A stretch of 45,610 bases of DNA from Chloroflexi bacterium HGW-Chloroflexi-4 (GCA_002840715.1 PHBW01000020.1:1-45610); one strand, 5' to 3'; shown: positions 8,820 to 17,681, counted from the stretch's first letter. Translations and numbers: made by a program. Notes: generated by a model not told the origin, from the letters alone.

Positions 8820-9833
8820 ATGGCAACAATTACTGTACCTATAAAGCGTAAGTTTAATTTTAAAAAATCATTTCTTCCGTATTTATATTTATTGCCTGCT
8901 TTCATAGTTCTTGGAGTCATCACCTTCTATCCATTGATTTACCAGGTGATTATTTCCTTCACTGATTTTCAAACTAAAGACTTATTATTGGGTTTAAATT
9001 CACCAAAACTCAATCAAATTGGTTTACAAAACTATATTGATATTATTACTGGCGGCTTGCCGGTTCAAAATTTTGATTTCTTTAGAGTGTTAACTTATAA
9101 TGTTTGGTGGGCACTCACAAATGTTATGGTACATGTTCCGGCTGGAGTACTTATTGCAGTCTTGATGAACGTTAAGGGTGTCTGGTTTAAAAAATTCTAT
9201 AGAGCAATTTATGTTTTGCCGGTTGTAATTCCACCCATTGTGGTTGCAACCATTTGGCGCAACATTTTTGATGAACAATACGGTGCGATGAACCAAGCCA
9301 TTTCCTTCATTTCACAGATATTTGGAAATGTCGATCCGGTAAAAATCAGATGGCTGTTTGAATATAAACCTCCGATCCCCTGGTTGTTACCCAACGGACC
9401 TTTACCCCTGGCATATTACGCCATGATGATTGCCAATTTCTGGTTGGGTTGGCCATTCATGGTTTTAGTTGCAACTGGCGCTTTGCAGAGTATCCCCAAA
9501 GAACTATATGAGGCAGCCTCAATTGATGGCGCTTCCCGAAGTTTCCAATTTTGGAATATTACCGTTCCTTTGATCAGACCTGCGATGATTCCTGCGGCAG
9601 TTTATGGTTTTACGATGTCCTTTAATTTGTTTAATTTTGTCTTTTTCATGACTGGAGGTGGTCCGGCCAGGTCTACCGAAATCTTGGTGACCTTCGCCTA
9701 TGACTTAGTCAGGAATTTGAGACTTTATGGAGCGGCTGGTGCCTTTTCGGTGATCATCTTCTTTGTGGCACTCACAATCTTCCTGATCACAAATCGGATT
9801 ACCAAAGCCACAGAAAGTTATACGGAGTCATAA
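8820..9833 (+). CDS. Sugar ABC transporter permease, MalF-like
   Basis: This 337-residue inner-membrane permease has about six transmembrane segments, beginning YLLPAFIVLGVITFYPLIY, and the EAA motif EAASIDGASRSFQFWNITVP at about residues 231-250, which docks on the ATPase subunit. After the motif comes AAVYGFTMSFNLFNFVFFMTGGGPARSTEILVTFAY in segments, typical of CUT1 MalF proteins. It pairs with the permease at 9835, which starts one base after its stop codon. GAGGG precedes the start. The ATPase (MalK/MsmX type) is not in the window and may be shared. Confidence 0.92.
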   Translation: MATITVPIKRKFNFKKSFLPYLYLLPAFIVLGVITFYPLIYQVIISFTDFQTKDLLLGLNSPKLNQIGLQNYIDIITGGLPVQNFDFFRVLTYNVWWALTNVMVHVPAGVLIAVLMNVKGVWFKKFYRAIYVLPVVIPPIVVATIWRNIFDEQYGAMNQAISFISQIFGNVDPVKIRWLFEYKPPIPWLLPNGPLPLAYYAMMIANFWLGWPFMVLVATGALQSIPKELYEAASIDGASRSFQFWNITVPLIRPAMIPAAVYGFTMSFNLFNFVFFMTGGGPARSTEILVTFAYDLVRNLRLYGAAGAFSVIIFFVALTIFLITNRITKATESYTES

Positions 9834-9834
9834 A

Positions 9835-10854
9835 ATGGCAAAAGAAGCTCAAGAACCTAAAAAGAAAAATTTTTTGGTGCGCTTTTTCACCATGGATACA
9901 TCAGGCAGCAAGGGGGGCAGTGATAAACTGCCGCTTTGGCGACAATTATTAATTCAACTCATATGCTTGATCATTACCATCGAAGTAATGTTTCCGATCA
10001 TGTATATCATTACTTTGTCATTCAGCTCAAAATCGACCCGTCCATCCAGTCTGGAATTGTTTCCAAAAGAGCTTTCCCTTGTAGCATATCAGCAGGTGCT
10101 GGACCGGCCTACAGCTAACCCGGTCACCTTTATCGAACTGCTAAAGAACAGTGCACTGTTATCCATTCTGGTTGGTTTGGCAGCCTTGTTAGTTGCAGTG
10201 ACTGCTGCCTATGCTTTCTCACGATTTAAATTTAAACTTCGACAAGTGTTGATGTTGATGGTATTTATTCCACTATTAATGCCAGCGGTTGGTTTGGTTA
10301 CGCCTCTATTCTTGTTGATGAACAGTCTGCAGATAAAAACCTGTGCAGATGGGGCAATGATCATTCAGCCATTTACTGCCTGTGACCCTGGAACGGCGAC
10401 AAAGCTGCTCTTTAATCTGCGTGATTCACTTATAGGGGTTGGTATTGCCATGATTTCGACGGCGCTGCCTTTTGCGGTTTGGAATTTGAAAGGTTACCTG
10501 GATACCATCCCACATGAGCTCGAAGAAGCCGCCGCGATCGATGGAGCGGATCCCAATCAAGTTTTCTTCCAAATCGTCATCCCTCTGGCGGCTCCTCAAT
10601 TAGCAGTGACCTTCTTCTTGGGGTTTATCGGACATTGGCAGGAATTTGTATTACCCTGGTTGTTCCTCACTCAGCCAAAAGACTATACACTTGCCATGAC
10701 ACTTTATAACATGACCGGACAATATGCAAACTCGATCCCGTGGAATCGATTTGCGGCCATGGCAATTATTGTGGCCTTACCGGTGGCAATTGTATACATT
10801 CTGCTGCAGAAGCAAATCGTCAATGGTCTGACGACCGGCGGTGTAAAAGGATAA
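9835..10854 (+). CDS. Sugar ABC transporter permease, MalG-like
   Basis: This 339-residue protein is the second membrane subunit of the importer. A charged cytosolic N-terminus of about 40 residues is followed by a first membrane segment, then LFPKELSLVAYQQVLDRP, LLKNSALLSILVGLAALLVA and an EAA motif, EEAAAIDGADPNQVFFQIVI, near residue 229. The typical MalG end (FAAMAIIVALPVAIVYILLQKQ) is present. The start is set by CGGAG just ahead of the ATG inside the end of the MalF-like gene. Its sequence resembles the second MalG-like protein at 14705 (shared FPKELSL...VLDRP and LLKNS), suggesting duplication. A strong terminator follows. Confidence 0.92.
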   Translation: MAKEAQEPKKKNFLVRFFTMDTSGSKGGSDKLPLWRQLLIQLICLIITIEVMFPIMYIITLSFSSKSTRPSSLELFPKELSLVAYQQVLDRPTANPVTFIELLKNSALLSILVGLAALLVAVTAAYAFSRFKFKLRQVLMLMVFIPLLMPAVGLVTPLFLLMNSLQIKTCADGAMIIQPFTACDPGTATKLLFNLRDSLIGVGIAMISTALPFAVWNLKGYLDTIPHELEEAAAIDGADPNQVFFQIVIPLAAPQLAVTFFLGFIGHWQEFVLPWLFLTQPKDYTLAMTLYNMTGQYANSIPWNRFAAMAIIVALPVAIVYILLQKQIVNGLTTGGVKG

Positions 10855-10857
10855 TCA

Positions 10858-10885
10858 AAAAGGCGGTCGAAAGACCGCCTTTTCT
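10858..10885 (+). terminator. Hairpin with GAAA loop between permease and amylase genes
   Basis: AAAAGGCGGTC and GACCGCCTTTT form an 11-base-pair stem around GAAA, ending in a T-rich run. It starts 4 bases after the permease stop codon and ends 15 bases before the amylase ATG. It looks like a true intrinsic terminator, so the amylase is probably expressed by read-through or from a promoter I could not find. Confidence 0.85.
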
Positions 10886-10900
10886 AATGTAAAGGGTTTT

Positions 10901-12550
10901 ATGAAAATCAGAATTTTCATTCTTGTAATTCTAACTCTCGTTTTTGTCGTGAGCTGTGGTTCGTCAATAATGCCTACAGCAACTATTGAAGAAACTCAAG
11001 ACACAACACAAGTGTTAGATCCCGCAACCCCCTGGTATAAAACCGCTGTTTTTTACGAGATCTTTGTACGCAGTTTCTATGATAGTAACGGCGACGGTAT
11101 CGGTGATTTCAATGGCATTACAGAGAAACTGGATTACTTGAATGATGGCAATCCTGACACAGACTCTGATTTAGGTATAGATGCAATATGGTTGATGCCC
11201 ATTCATCCATCTCCCTCTTATCACGGATATGATGTCATAAATTATTACGCAGTCAATTCTGAATATGGCACAATGGGGGATTTTAACAACCTGTTGGCAG
11301 AAGCACATAAACGCGGAATCAAGATTATCATCGATATGGTCTTGAACCATACCTCAAACCAACACCCATTTTTTGTGAACGCACGGCAAAGTGATGGTTC
11401 TGAGTATCATGATTGGTATGTTTGGTCCGATGCTGGAAAAGGTAATTATTGGCATGAAACCACAGTTGGTCCATCAAGTAAAAAATATTATGGATATTTT
11501 TGTGACTGTATGCCTGATCTCAATTATTTGAATCCTGATGTGACTGAACAGATGGAACAAGTAGTAAATTTTTGGATCAGTGATGTGGGGGTTGACGGTT
11601 TTAGAATTGATGCAGCCAAGCATTTGATCGAAGATGGAGATAAAGTCGAAAATACGCAATTAACGCATGACTGGTTCAACCAGTTCTACACCTATTACAA
11701 AGGGGTCAACCCAGAGACTTATGTTGTAGGTGAGGTTGCCAGCAGCGATGCAAGAATGACCACATTGTATTCGGGCGATCAAATGGATATGATCTTCAAT
11801 TTTGAGTTGGCCCAGGGCTTCGTTAATAGCGCCAAAGGAGAATCCACCTCCGGCGTGGCAAGTGCAATCAGTTTTATTCAGAACGACGCACCGGATTGGA
11901 ATTTTGCTACATTTCTAACTAATCATGATCAAAACCGAGTGATGAGTGTGCTAAACGGTAATGTTGATAAAGCCAAGGTGGCAGCTGCTTTGTTGCTCAC
12001 GTCTCCTGGTACCCCGTTCATTTATTACGGTGAAGAAATTGGCATGTTGGGATCAAAACCAGATGAAGATATTCGTCTTCCAATGCAATGGACTGACGAA
12101 GATAACGCCGGTTTTACGAGTGGAATGCCATGGCGATTGCTGAATGAAAATTATCCACAGGTAAACGTAGAATTGGAAGAGAGTGATCCTGACTCTTTAC
12201 TCAATGCCTATAAAACTCTCATTGAATTACGGAAAACTTATCCCGCTTTTTCAAAGGGAAATTATGTCGTTGTGGAAACTTCAAACAAGGGCATTTATGC
12301 CGCACTGCAACAAACAGAAGAACAAGCAATATTGATATTTGTAAATTTATCAAAAAATGATTTGGTTGATGTAGCTATCTCGTGGGAATCACAGGTTTTG
12401 AAAGATGGGAATTATCATTTGAAGAATTTACTGGGTGGGACTGAAGCCAATCCTTTCGTAATTGCTGGTTCAAAGCTTTCAGATTACATACCGCTAGACT
12501 TAATATCCCCTTATTCAATCAATATTTATTTATTGGAAACTGACCAATAA
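10901..12550 (+). CDS. Surface-anchored alpha-amylase family lipoprotein (GH13)
   Basis: A 549-residue GH13 enzyme that would hydrolyse alpha-glucans outside the cell. A lipoprotein signal ends in the lipobox VVSC (Cys19). The barrel starts at WYKTAVFYEIFVRSFYDSNG. The conserved regions are all present: DMVLNH at 145-150, GFRIDAAKH with nucleophile Asp237, acid/base Glu278 in VVGEVA, and transition-state Asp343 in TNHDQNR. A calcium-site-like DSNGDGIGDF lies at 61-70. The stretch PMQWT...NAGF resembles oligo-1,6-glucosidase and GH13_36-type lipoprotein amylases, so exact specificity is open. Residues after about 465 form the C-terminal beta domain. AAAGGG precedes the start. It follows the first permease pair and precedes the second, so its products probably feed the transporter. 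Confidence 0.93.
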   Translation: MKIRIFILVILTLVFVVSCGSSIMPTATIEETQDTTQVLDPATPWYKTAVFYEIFVRSFYDSNGDGIGDFNGITEKLDYLNDGNPDTDSDLGIDAIWLMPIHPSPSYHGYDVINYYAVNSEYGTMGDFNNLLAEAHKRGIKIIIDMVLNHTSNQHPFFVNARQSDGSEYHDWYVWSDAGKGNYWHETTVGPSSKKYYGYFCDCMPDLNYLNPDVTEQMEQVVNFWISDVGVDGFRIDAAKHLIEDGDKVENTQLTHDWFNQFYTYYKGVNPETYVVGEVASSDARMTTLYSGDQMDMIFNFELAQGFVNSAKGESTSGVASAISFIQNDAPDWNFATFLTNHDQNRVMSVLNGNVDKAKVAAALLLTSPGTPFIYYGEEIGMLGSKPDEDIRLPMQWTDEDNAGFTSGMPWRLLNENYPQVNVELEESDPDSLLNAYKTLIELRKTYPAFSKGNYVVVETSNKGIYAALQQTEEQAILIFVNLSKNDLVDVAISWESQVLKDGNYHLKNLLGGTEANPFVIAGSKLSDYIPLDLISPYSINIYLLETDQ

Positions 12551-12567
12551 TCCATAACGGGTGGAAG

Positions 12568-14712
12568 ATGAAGAATAAGAAAATTATAATAAAATTTTTA
12601 ATGGTTTTTGGTATTCTGATTGTTGCTGCCCTCGCTGGAACAATCAGATGGCATGCATTAACTACTTTGAATGTTGATTATGATGAAGATGATTATCTTC
12701 GTGCCGCCCAACAATACACGACAATTATTCGTGCTGGTGATTGGGACGCCTTAAAAGAGACAAATTATCGTTCTGAACATCCGCCATTAGCAAAGATTGT
12801 TTTTGGTATCAGTTTGTTGCCGCTGCCTGAGAAAACATTAATTGCTGACCGTCCAACTTCAGCCGGTCCAAACCAGTATTTGCCGCGAGACTTATTGCGT
12901 AACGCCAGAATCACCAGCGCCATTTTTGGAACCCTGACCGCCGCATTGGTCGCGCTCGTTGATCCCGTTGGTGGTTTTTTTCTGGCGATCCACGCCTTTA
13001 CGACTAAATATGTCAGTCAGGTGATGCTCGAAGCCTTGCCGGCTTTCACCAGTATACTCTCTGCATTCTTTTACATCCAATGGAAGAAGCGGAGGAGAAA
13101 AGAATTTGCCTGGCTCATTGCTTCAGGATTATTTCTTGGATTGACTGCCGCTTCAAAATATATATATTGTGTCGTTGGAATTGCCATAATTATCGATTGG
13201 ATGATAGTGGCGATTCAATCAAAGGAAATTAAGAAAACCATTATTCCTTTACTTGGGTGGGGTTTGTTTTCAATTGTTGTTTTCTTTGCGGCAAATCCAT
13301 ATTTTTGGGCTGATCCATTTGGAAGAATTAAAGAAACACTCGTTTATTATTCATCCTATTCCACAACTGCAACAGAAGTTACCTCCGCTGGATATCCTTT
13401 TTGGCAGCCCCTGGTCTATCTTTTTTCAACCCCAAAATCGTGGCAACCCAATGCAATCTTAGTGGCTGTAGACCCCTTAATTACTTTATTTGCAATTCTC
13501 GGATTTAAAAGCCAGTTAAAAAAACAATCTCTTTACTCAATTTGGGTTTTGGTCGCACTGGTATTCCTGTTCATTTATCCGGTGAAGTGGGCACAATATG
13601 TAGTGATCTTGACCGCACCATTATGTATCATGGCTGGTGAGGGTTTTAAAAATACTATATTGATTCCAATTTTAAATTGGTTGTCTCAAATTAGAATAAC
13701 GAAATCGAATAGTATTGCAGTTGTTCGGTATGACACCAAGAAGGCTCTTCCCTGGTTAATCCCTGGAATTATCGTTTTTGTTCTGTTTACGATATTGCCA
13801 TTGATTTTTGAGGTTGGGGTTTCCTTGACGGATTTTAATAGCATATCCATCAAGGATGGTTTTGAAGGCGGTATATTTCGAGAAGTTTGGGGAGCATTCA
13901 CAGGAAAAATTCAATCGGTTGACACAGAGTTTCCATTTCGTGAGAAAATGGTCAGTTTTATTGGAACAAGTGCATATCCGATTGTTTTGAGGAGTGTGAC
14001 AGATAATGGAATCCTCTTTTTCAACCTTTTTTGGACGGTAGCCTCTGTGGGTTTGCAGACAATGTTAGGCTTGTTGGCAGCTTTGCTGCTCAAACAAAAA
14101 AAGGTGTTTATGAAAAAAGGATGGGAGATTTTGTTTATTCTTCCATGGGCAATTCCAGAAATGATTGGCGCATTGATGTGGGTGAATGTTTTTCAACCGG
14201 AGACTGGTTGGTTAAGTCTTGGCGTCAGTCAATATGGGACAAGTTTTCCGTTTTCATTTCTAAACGGCTGGCAAAATTCGTCTTCCATGCAAATGCTTGT
14301 TTTACTAATTGCCGGAGTTTGGTATGGTTTTCCATTTATGATGTTGGCAGCATCAGCAGGTCTCAAATTGCTGCCCAAAGAGGTCTATGATGCTGCTGCA
14401 ATTGATGGGGCGAATGGAATCAAAGTTTTCAGATGGATTACCTGGCCTATGTTGGTGCCACTATTAGTCCCCGCGGTGATAATCAGAAGTATTTTTGCGT
14501 TCAATCAATTCTATCTGTTTCAGGTTTTTCCCACCGGACAATTAACCTTGGCCGGGTTGTCATACAATTTATTTAATCCAAGCGGCTTTTTTATAAATGG
14601 GCAATTTGCAATTTCAGCAGTAATTAATGTGATTACCGTTGTTATCCTTGTAATCTTCGTGGTTATTCTCAATAAATGGAGCAATGCCAGTGAAGGAGTT
14701 ACTTATGCGTAA
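12568..14712 (+). CDS. Fusion: GT-C glycosyltransferase (PMT/GT39-like) plus MalF-type ABC permease
   Basis: A single 714-residue frame holds two unrelated membrane proteins. Residues 1 to about 365 look like a GT-C glycosyltransferase: one membrane helix, the acidic loop VDYDEDDY (36-43), SEHPPLAK (69-76), then GLTAASKY (191-198), NPYFWADP (243-250) and QYVVILTAPLCIMAGEGF. These fit PMT/ArnT-like enzymes that use polyprenyl-phosphate sugars. After a basic linker (about 366-392), residues 393-714 are a full MalF-like permease: LIPGIIVFVLFTILPLIFEV, an enlarged external loop (about 420-480), and the EAA motif VYDAAAIDGANGIKVFRWIT at 606-625. GGGTGGAAG precedes the ATG. The next permease gene overlaps its stop by 8 bases, so it belongs to a second transporter membrane pair. 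No internal stop or obvious restart site is seen at the joint. The function of the fusion is unknown. Confidence 0.85.
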   Translation: MKNKKIIIKFLMVFGILIVAALAGTIRWHALTTLNVDYDEDDYLRAAQQYTTIIRAGDWDALKETNYRSEHPPLAKIVFGISLLPLPEKTLIADRPTSAGPNQYLPRDLLRNARITSAIFGTLTAALVALVDPVGGFFLAIHAFTTKYVSQVMLEALPAFTSILSAFFYIQWKKRRRKEFAWLIASGLFLGLTAASKYIYCVVGIAIIIDWMIVAIQSKEIKKTIIPLLGWGLFSIVVFFAANPYFWADPFGRIKETLVYYSSYSTTATEVTSAGYPFWQPLVYLFSTPKSWQPNAILVAVDPLITLFAILGFKSQLKKQSLYSIWVLVALVFLFIYPVKWAQYVVILTAPLCIMAGEGFKNTILIPILNWLSQIRITKSNSIAVVRYDTKKALPWLIPGIIVFVLFTILPLIFEVGVSLTDFNSISIKDGFEGGIFREVWGAFTGKIQSVDTEFPFREKMVSFIGTSAYPIVLRSVTDNGILFFNLFWTVASVGLQTMLGLLAALLLKQKKVFMKKGWEILFILPWAIPEMIGALMWVNVFQPETGWLSLGVSQYGTSFPFSFLNGWQNSSSMQMLVLLIAGVWYGFPFMMLAASAGLKLLPKEVYDAAAIDGANGIKVFRWITWPMLVPLLVPAVIIRSIFAFNQFYLFQVFPTGQLTLAGLSYNLFNPSGFFINGQFAISAVINVITVVILVIFVVILNKWSNASEGVTYA
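14692..14698 (+). promoter_or_regulatory. Ribosome binding site deciding the start of the second MalG-like gene
   Basis: GAAGGAG lies 6 bases before the ATG at 14705 and inside the end of the fusion gene. The upstream in-frame ATG at 14684 has no such site, so 14705 is the likely start. Confidence 0.75.
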
Positions 14713-15553
14713 AACTAACTGGCTTCAACAAATACTTACTCAAATATCTCTATTAGTCATTGGTTTGTATGTCATGGTTCCTATTTGGGGAGCAATTCGG
14801 CTGGCTTTTGATGGGTCGCTTAAAAGCCGACCTGTGGAGTTCAGATTGTTTCCAAAAGAATTATCACTAAAACCATTTTTGTCAGTTCTTGACAGACCTT
14901 ATCAATCAGTTGATTTTGTCGATTTGTTAAAAAACAGTTTGATTGTTTCACTTGGGGCTGCGTTGATTGCTCTCGTTTTGGGGGCATCTTTGGCTTATGC
15001 TTTTGCGAGATATCGTTTTCCAGGGAGAAAACCAGCACTTTTTGTTCTTTTATTCGCGGCAATGCTTCCGCCAGTTGCGTTTATGACCCCTTTGTATATT
15101 GTATTAAGTATGGTTCAATTGCGCACAACATTGTTGGGTTTAACCCTGGTGTATGTAACTTTTGCCCTCCCTTTTTGTATTTGGAACATGAGAGCTGGAT
15201 TTCAGTCTGTAGCAAAAGAGTTGGAAGAAGCGGCTTTTTTGGATGGAGCTAACAGTCTACAAACTTTTTGGTTTGTTTCTCTTCCGTTGTCCTTACCATC
15301 CATCACGATTGCTGGATTGATCGCTTTTCTAATGGGGTATTCTGAATTTGCAATGGGGTGGTTGTTTGTAAGTAATGCCGAGACTGTTACTTTGGCTATG
15401 TCGATTTATGCCATGGTTCAATCAGGAAATGCGCAGCCTTGGAGCATTCTTGCTTCGATGTTTATTATTATGTCCATACCAATCGTGATTGTATTTGCGG
15501 TCCTGCAAAATACATTACTAGATCGGATGTTATTTGTGTCTCAGAAAAAATAG
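14705..15553 (+). CDS. Sugar ABC transporter permease, MalG-like (second copy)
   Basis: A 282-residue CUT1 permease with about six membrane segments. It opens LQQILTQISLLVIGLYVMVP, continues FRLFPKELSLKPFLSVLDRP and FVDLLKNSLIVSLGAALIAL, and carries the EAA motif EEAAFLDGANSLQTFWFVSL near residue 173. It is shorter at the N-terminus than the first MalG-like protein but shares its FPKELSL...VLDRP block, which supports a duplicated pair. The start at 14705 is chosen because GAAGGAG is correctly spaced; an in-frame ATG at 14684 would add seven residues. It overlaps the stop of the GT-C/MalF fusion by 8 bases, so the two are probably translated together and form one membrane complex. No second binding protein or ATPase lies beside it. 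Confidence 0.9.
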   Translation: MRKTNWLQQILTQISLLVIGLYVMVPIWGAIRLAFDGSLKSRPVEFRLFPKELSLKPFLSVLDRPYQSVDFVDLLKNSLIVSLGAALIALVLGASLAYAFARYRFPGRKPALFVLLFAAMLPPVAFMTPLYIVLSMVQLRTTLLGLTLVYVTFALPFCIWNMRAGFQSVAKELEEAAFLDGANSLQTFWFVSLPLSLPSITIAGLIAFLMGYSEFAMGWLFVSNAETVTLAMSIYAMVQSGNAQPWSILASMFIIMSIPIVIVFAVLQNTLLDRMLFVSQKK

Positions 15554-15566
15554 AGTTTTAACAAAA

Positions 15567-15842
15567 TTATGGGGTGCCGTGTTTTCCAATTTGAACAAAT
15601 ATGGCATAAACAACCGAGATGGTTAAAGCAAATGCGGAAATGATAATTCCCAATGTTGCCAGTTTATTGGATTCTGATTGACGTCCGCGTATGCCGGCAA
15701 AAAGGCTGATCACCGCGCCAATCACGCCAACGATTGGAACAATACCTGCACAAATACTGGCAGAACCCAAAAGAACAGAAACGACTGCCAAAAATTTATT
15801 AATTCTCTCTTCGGGGTCAAGATTTTGATAATTTGGTTCCAT
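15567..15842 (-). CDS. Small two-TM membrane protein (DUF4190-like)
   Basis: The 91-residue product has a short polar N-terminus and two hydrophobic segments (about 18-48 and 62-85) joined by a basic loop (AGIRGRQSESNKLA). The pattern of Gly-rich first helix, short loop and second helix LGIIISAFALTISVVYAIFV resembles DUF4190-type proteins, whose function is unknown. GGAG 7 bases before the ATG supports the start. It is convergent with the permease gene at 15553 and divergent from the kinase gene at 15945. Confidence 0.6.
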   Translation of the reverse strand: MEPNYQNLDPEERINKFLAVVSVLLGSASICAGIVPIVGVIGAVISLFAGIRGRQSESNKLATLGIIISAFALTISVVYAIFVQIGKHGTP

Positions 15843-15910
15843 GCAGGCTCCATTTACTCATTTTTTGATACTTAAAGTAAATCGTTTTTATCTCAAGTCT
15901 AATTGAGAAT

Positions 15911-15916
15911 TATAAT
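15911..15916 (+). promoter_or_regulatory. Possible -10 box for the nucleoside kinase gene
   Basis: A perfect TATAAT lies 28 bases before the ATG at 15945. I see no good -35 element at 17-18 bases spacing, so this is a weak call. Confidence 0.35.
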
Positions 15917-15944
15917 CAGTTAAAATCATAAAGACGAGAAACCG

Positions 15945-17675
15945 ATGATATCAAATAATATTGACACTCCAACAACAAGTATTAATTCGTCACGTACTAC
16001 CATAGAAATAATATTGCCTGATGGCAGAGTGTATACGGGTCAGCGCGGTGCAACACTTGAGGCACTTTTACAGATACTGCCAGAATGGGACAACCCACCC
16101 ATTATGGGCGCGGTGGTTAATGGTGAATTGCGAGAACTTACTTATGCGATTGAGATGGATTCGCGTATAAGCCTGATCACAATGGGCGATGATGACGGCT
16201 CCAGGATTTATCGTCGTTCAATAACATTTTTATTAGAAGCGGCATTTGAGGAATTATTTCCCGATGCTCAAATGACTTTGGATCATTCAGTATCTTCAGG
16301 CGGGTATTACTGCCAGGTCTTCTCAAAAAATGAATTCACTAATCATGAGATCAAGAAATTAAAAATCCGCATGAATGATTTGGTCGAAGCCAACCTTCAA
16401 TTCACAAGACAGACTGTTCCGTTGGATGATGCGATCAATTATTTTCAAACCAAAGGCTTGGTTGATAAGGTACAGTTATTGAAGTACCGGCAAAAAGAGT
16501 ATCTTGTACTATACAAGCTTGGAGAGCATCAAGATTACCATCACGGATATATGGTGCCTTCAACCGGCTATTTGAAATGGTTTGATTTGGATTTAATTGG
16601 AGATGGGTTTGTTTTGCGGTTTCCCCGTAGAAATTCTCCCAAGACAATCGGTCCGATGTCCAGTTATCCAAAATTATTAAGTACGTTCAGGCAATATGGC
16701 AACTGGCTGCAGCGGTTGGGCATTGAATCCGTGGGAGCACTTAACGATGCAATCAAAGCAGGAAACATCCGTGAGATCATTCTTATTTCGGAAGCGCTGC
16801 ATGAACTTCAGATCATTGATATTGCACAGCATATTGCTGAAGAATCAGATGAATCCCGAATCATTCTAATTGCCGGTCCATCTTCTTCTGGAAAAACCAC
16901 CTTTTCAAAAAGATTAACTGTTCAACTTCTCGCGCATGGTTTTTCACCTTTTCCTGTCGAAATGGATAATTATTTTGTTGATCGTGAAGATACTCCTAAA
17001 GATAAAAACGGTAAGTATGATTTTGAATCAATAAGGGCAATGAACACAAAACAATTGGCAAGTGATCTCAAGCGATTAATCGCCGGAGAAGAAATCCAAC
17101 TGCCTTTTTATGATTTTCGAGAAGGGCTGAGTAAACCAGGTCAAGTAGTCAGGCTGCGCCCTGATCAAATGATTATTCTTGAAGGGATACATGGATTGAA
17201 TCCGAAGCTATTACCGGATATTGATCCAACCTCGACGTTTAAAATATATGCATCCTGCCTTACACAATTAAACCTTGACCGCTATAACCGGATTTCCACC
17301 ACTGATACTCGTTTACTACGGAGAATTGTGCGTGACTCACGCGAACGAGGATATTCAGCCCTTCAGACCATTCATAACTGGGATTCCGTGCAGCATGGCG
17401 AAAAGGAATATATTTTTCCTTATCAGGAATTTGGCAACAAATTGTTTAATTCCGCGCTTGTATATGAATTATCTGTACTAAAACCTTTGGTGGAACCATT
17501 ATTGCGCCAGGTGACTTACGGCACCATGGAGTATGTGGAAGCAAAAAGATTACTGGCTTTCCTGGATTGGTTCCTGCCCATAGATACAAAATTGATCCCC
17601 GACAATTCCATTTTACTGGAATTTGTGGGGGGATCAATTTTTAATGATTTTAAATTGTGGTCAGCCAAAGAGTAA
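15945..17675 (+). CDS. Uridine kinase-like nucleoside kinase with TGS and ThrRS-like N-terminal domains
   Basis: A 576-residue three-part protein. Residues 18-80 look like a TGS domain (TIEIILPDGRVYTGQRGATL). Residues 85 to about 235 resemble the second additional domain of threonyl-tRNA synthetase, including HHGYMVPSTGYLKWFDL at 199-215, close to the synthetase pattern GPH-PSTG-LK. Residues 300-560 are a P-loop kinase of the uridine kinase/phosphoribulokinase family: IAGPSSSGKTTF (310-321), MDNYFVDREDTP, NTKQLASDLKRLIAGE, IILEGIHGLNP and RLLRRIVRDSRERG. It should phosphorylate a nucleoside or similar compound in the cytosol. This architecture is known in bacteria, often annotated nucleoside kinase. 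The synthetase aminoacylation core is absent. It converges with the aminotransferase gene, 6 bases away. Confidence 0.88.
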   Translation: MISNNIDTPTTSINSSRTTIEIILPDGRVYTGQRGATLEALLQILPEWDNPPIMGAVVNGELRELTYAIEMDSRISLITMGDDDGSRIYRRSITFLLEAAFEELFPDAQMTLDHSVSSGGYYCQVFSKNEFTNHEIKKLKIRMNDLVEANLQFTRQTVPLDDAINYFQTKGLVDKVQLLKYRQKEYLVLYKLGEHQDYHHGYMVPSTGYLKWFDLDLIGDGFVLRFPRRNSPKTIGPMSSYPKLLSTFRQYGNWLQRLGIESVGALNDAIKAGNIREIILISEALHELQIIDIAQHIAEESDESRIILIAGPSSSGKTTFSKRLTVQLLAHGFSPFPVEMDNYFVDREDTPKDKNGKYDFESIRAMNTKQLASDLKRLIAGEEIQLPFYDFREGLSKPGQVVRLRPDQMIILEGIHGLNPKLLPDIDPTSTFKIYASCLTQLNLDRYNRISTTDTRLLRRIVRDSRERGYSALQTIHNWDSVQHGEKEYIFPYQEFGNKLFNSALVYELSVLKPLVEPLLRQVTYGTMEYVEAKRLLAFLDWFLPIDTKLIPDNSILLEFVGGSIFNDFKLWSAKE

Positions 17676-17681
17676 TTGAAA

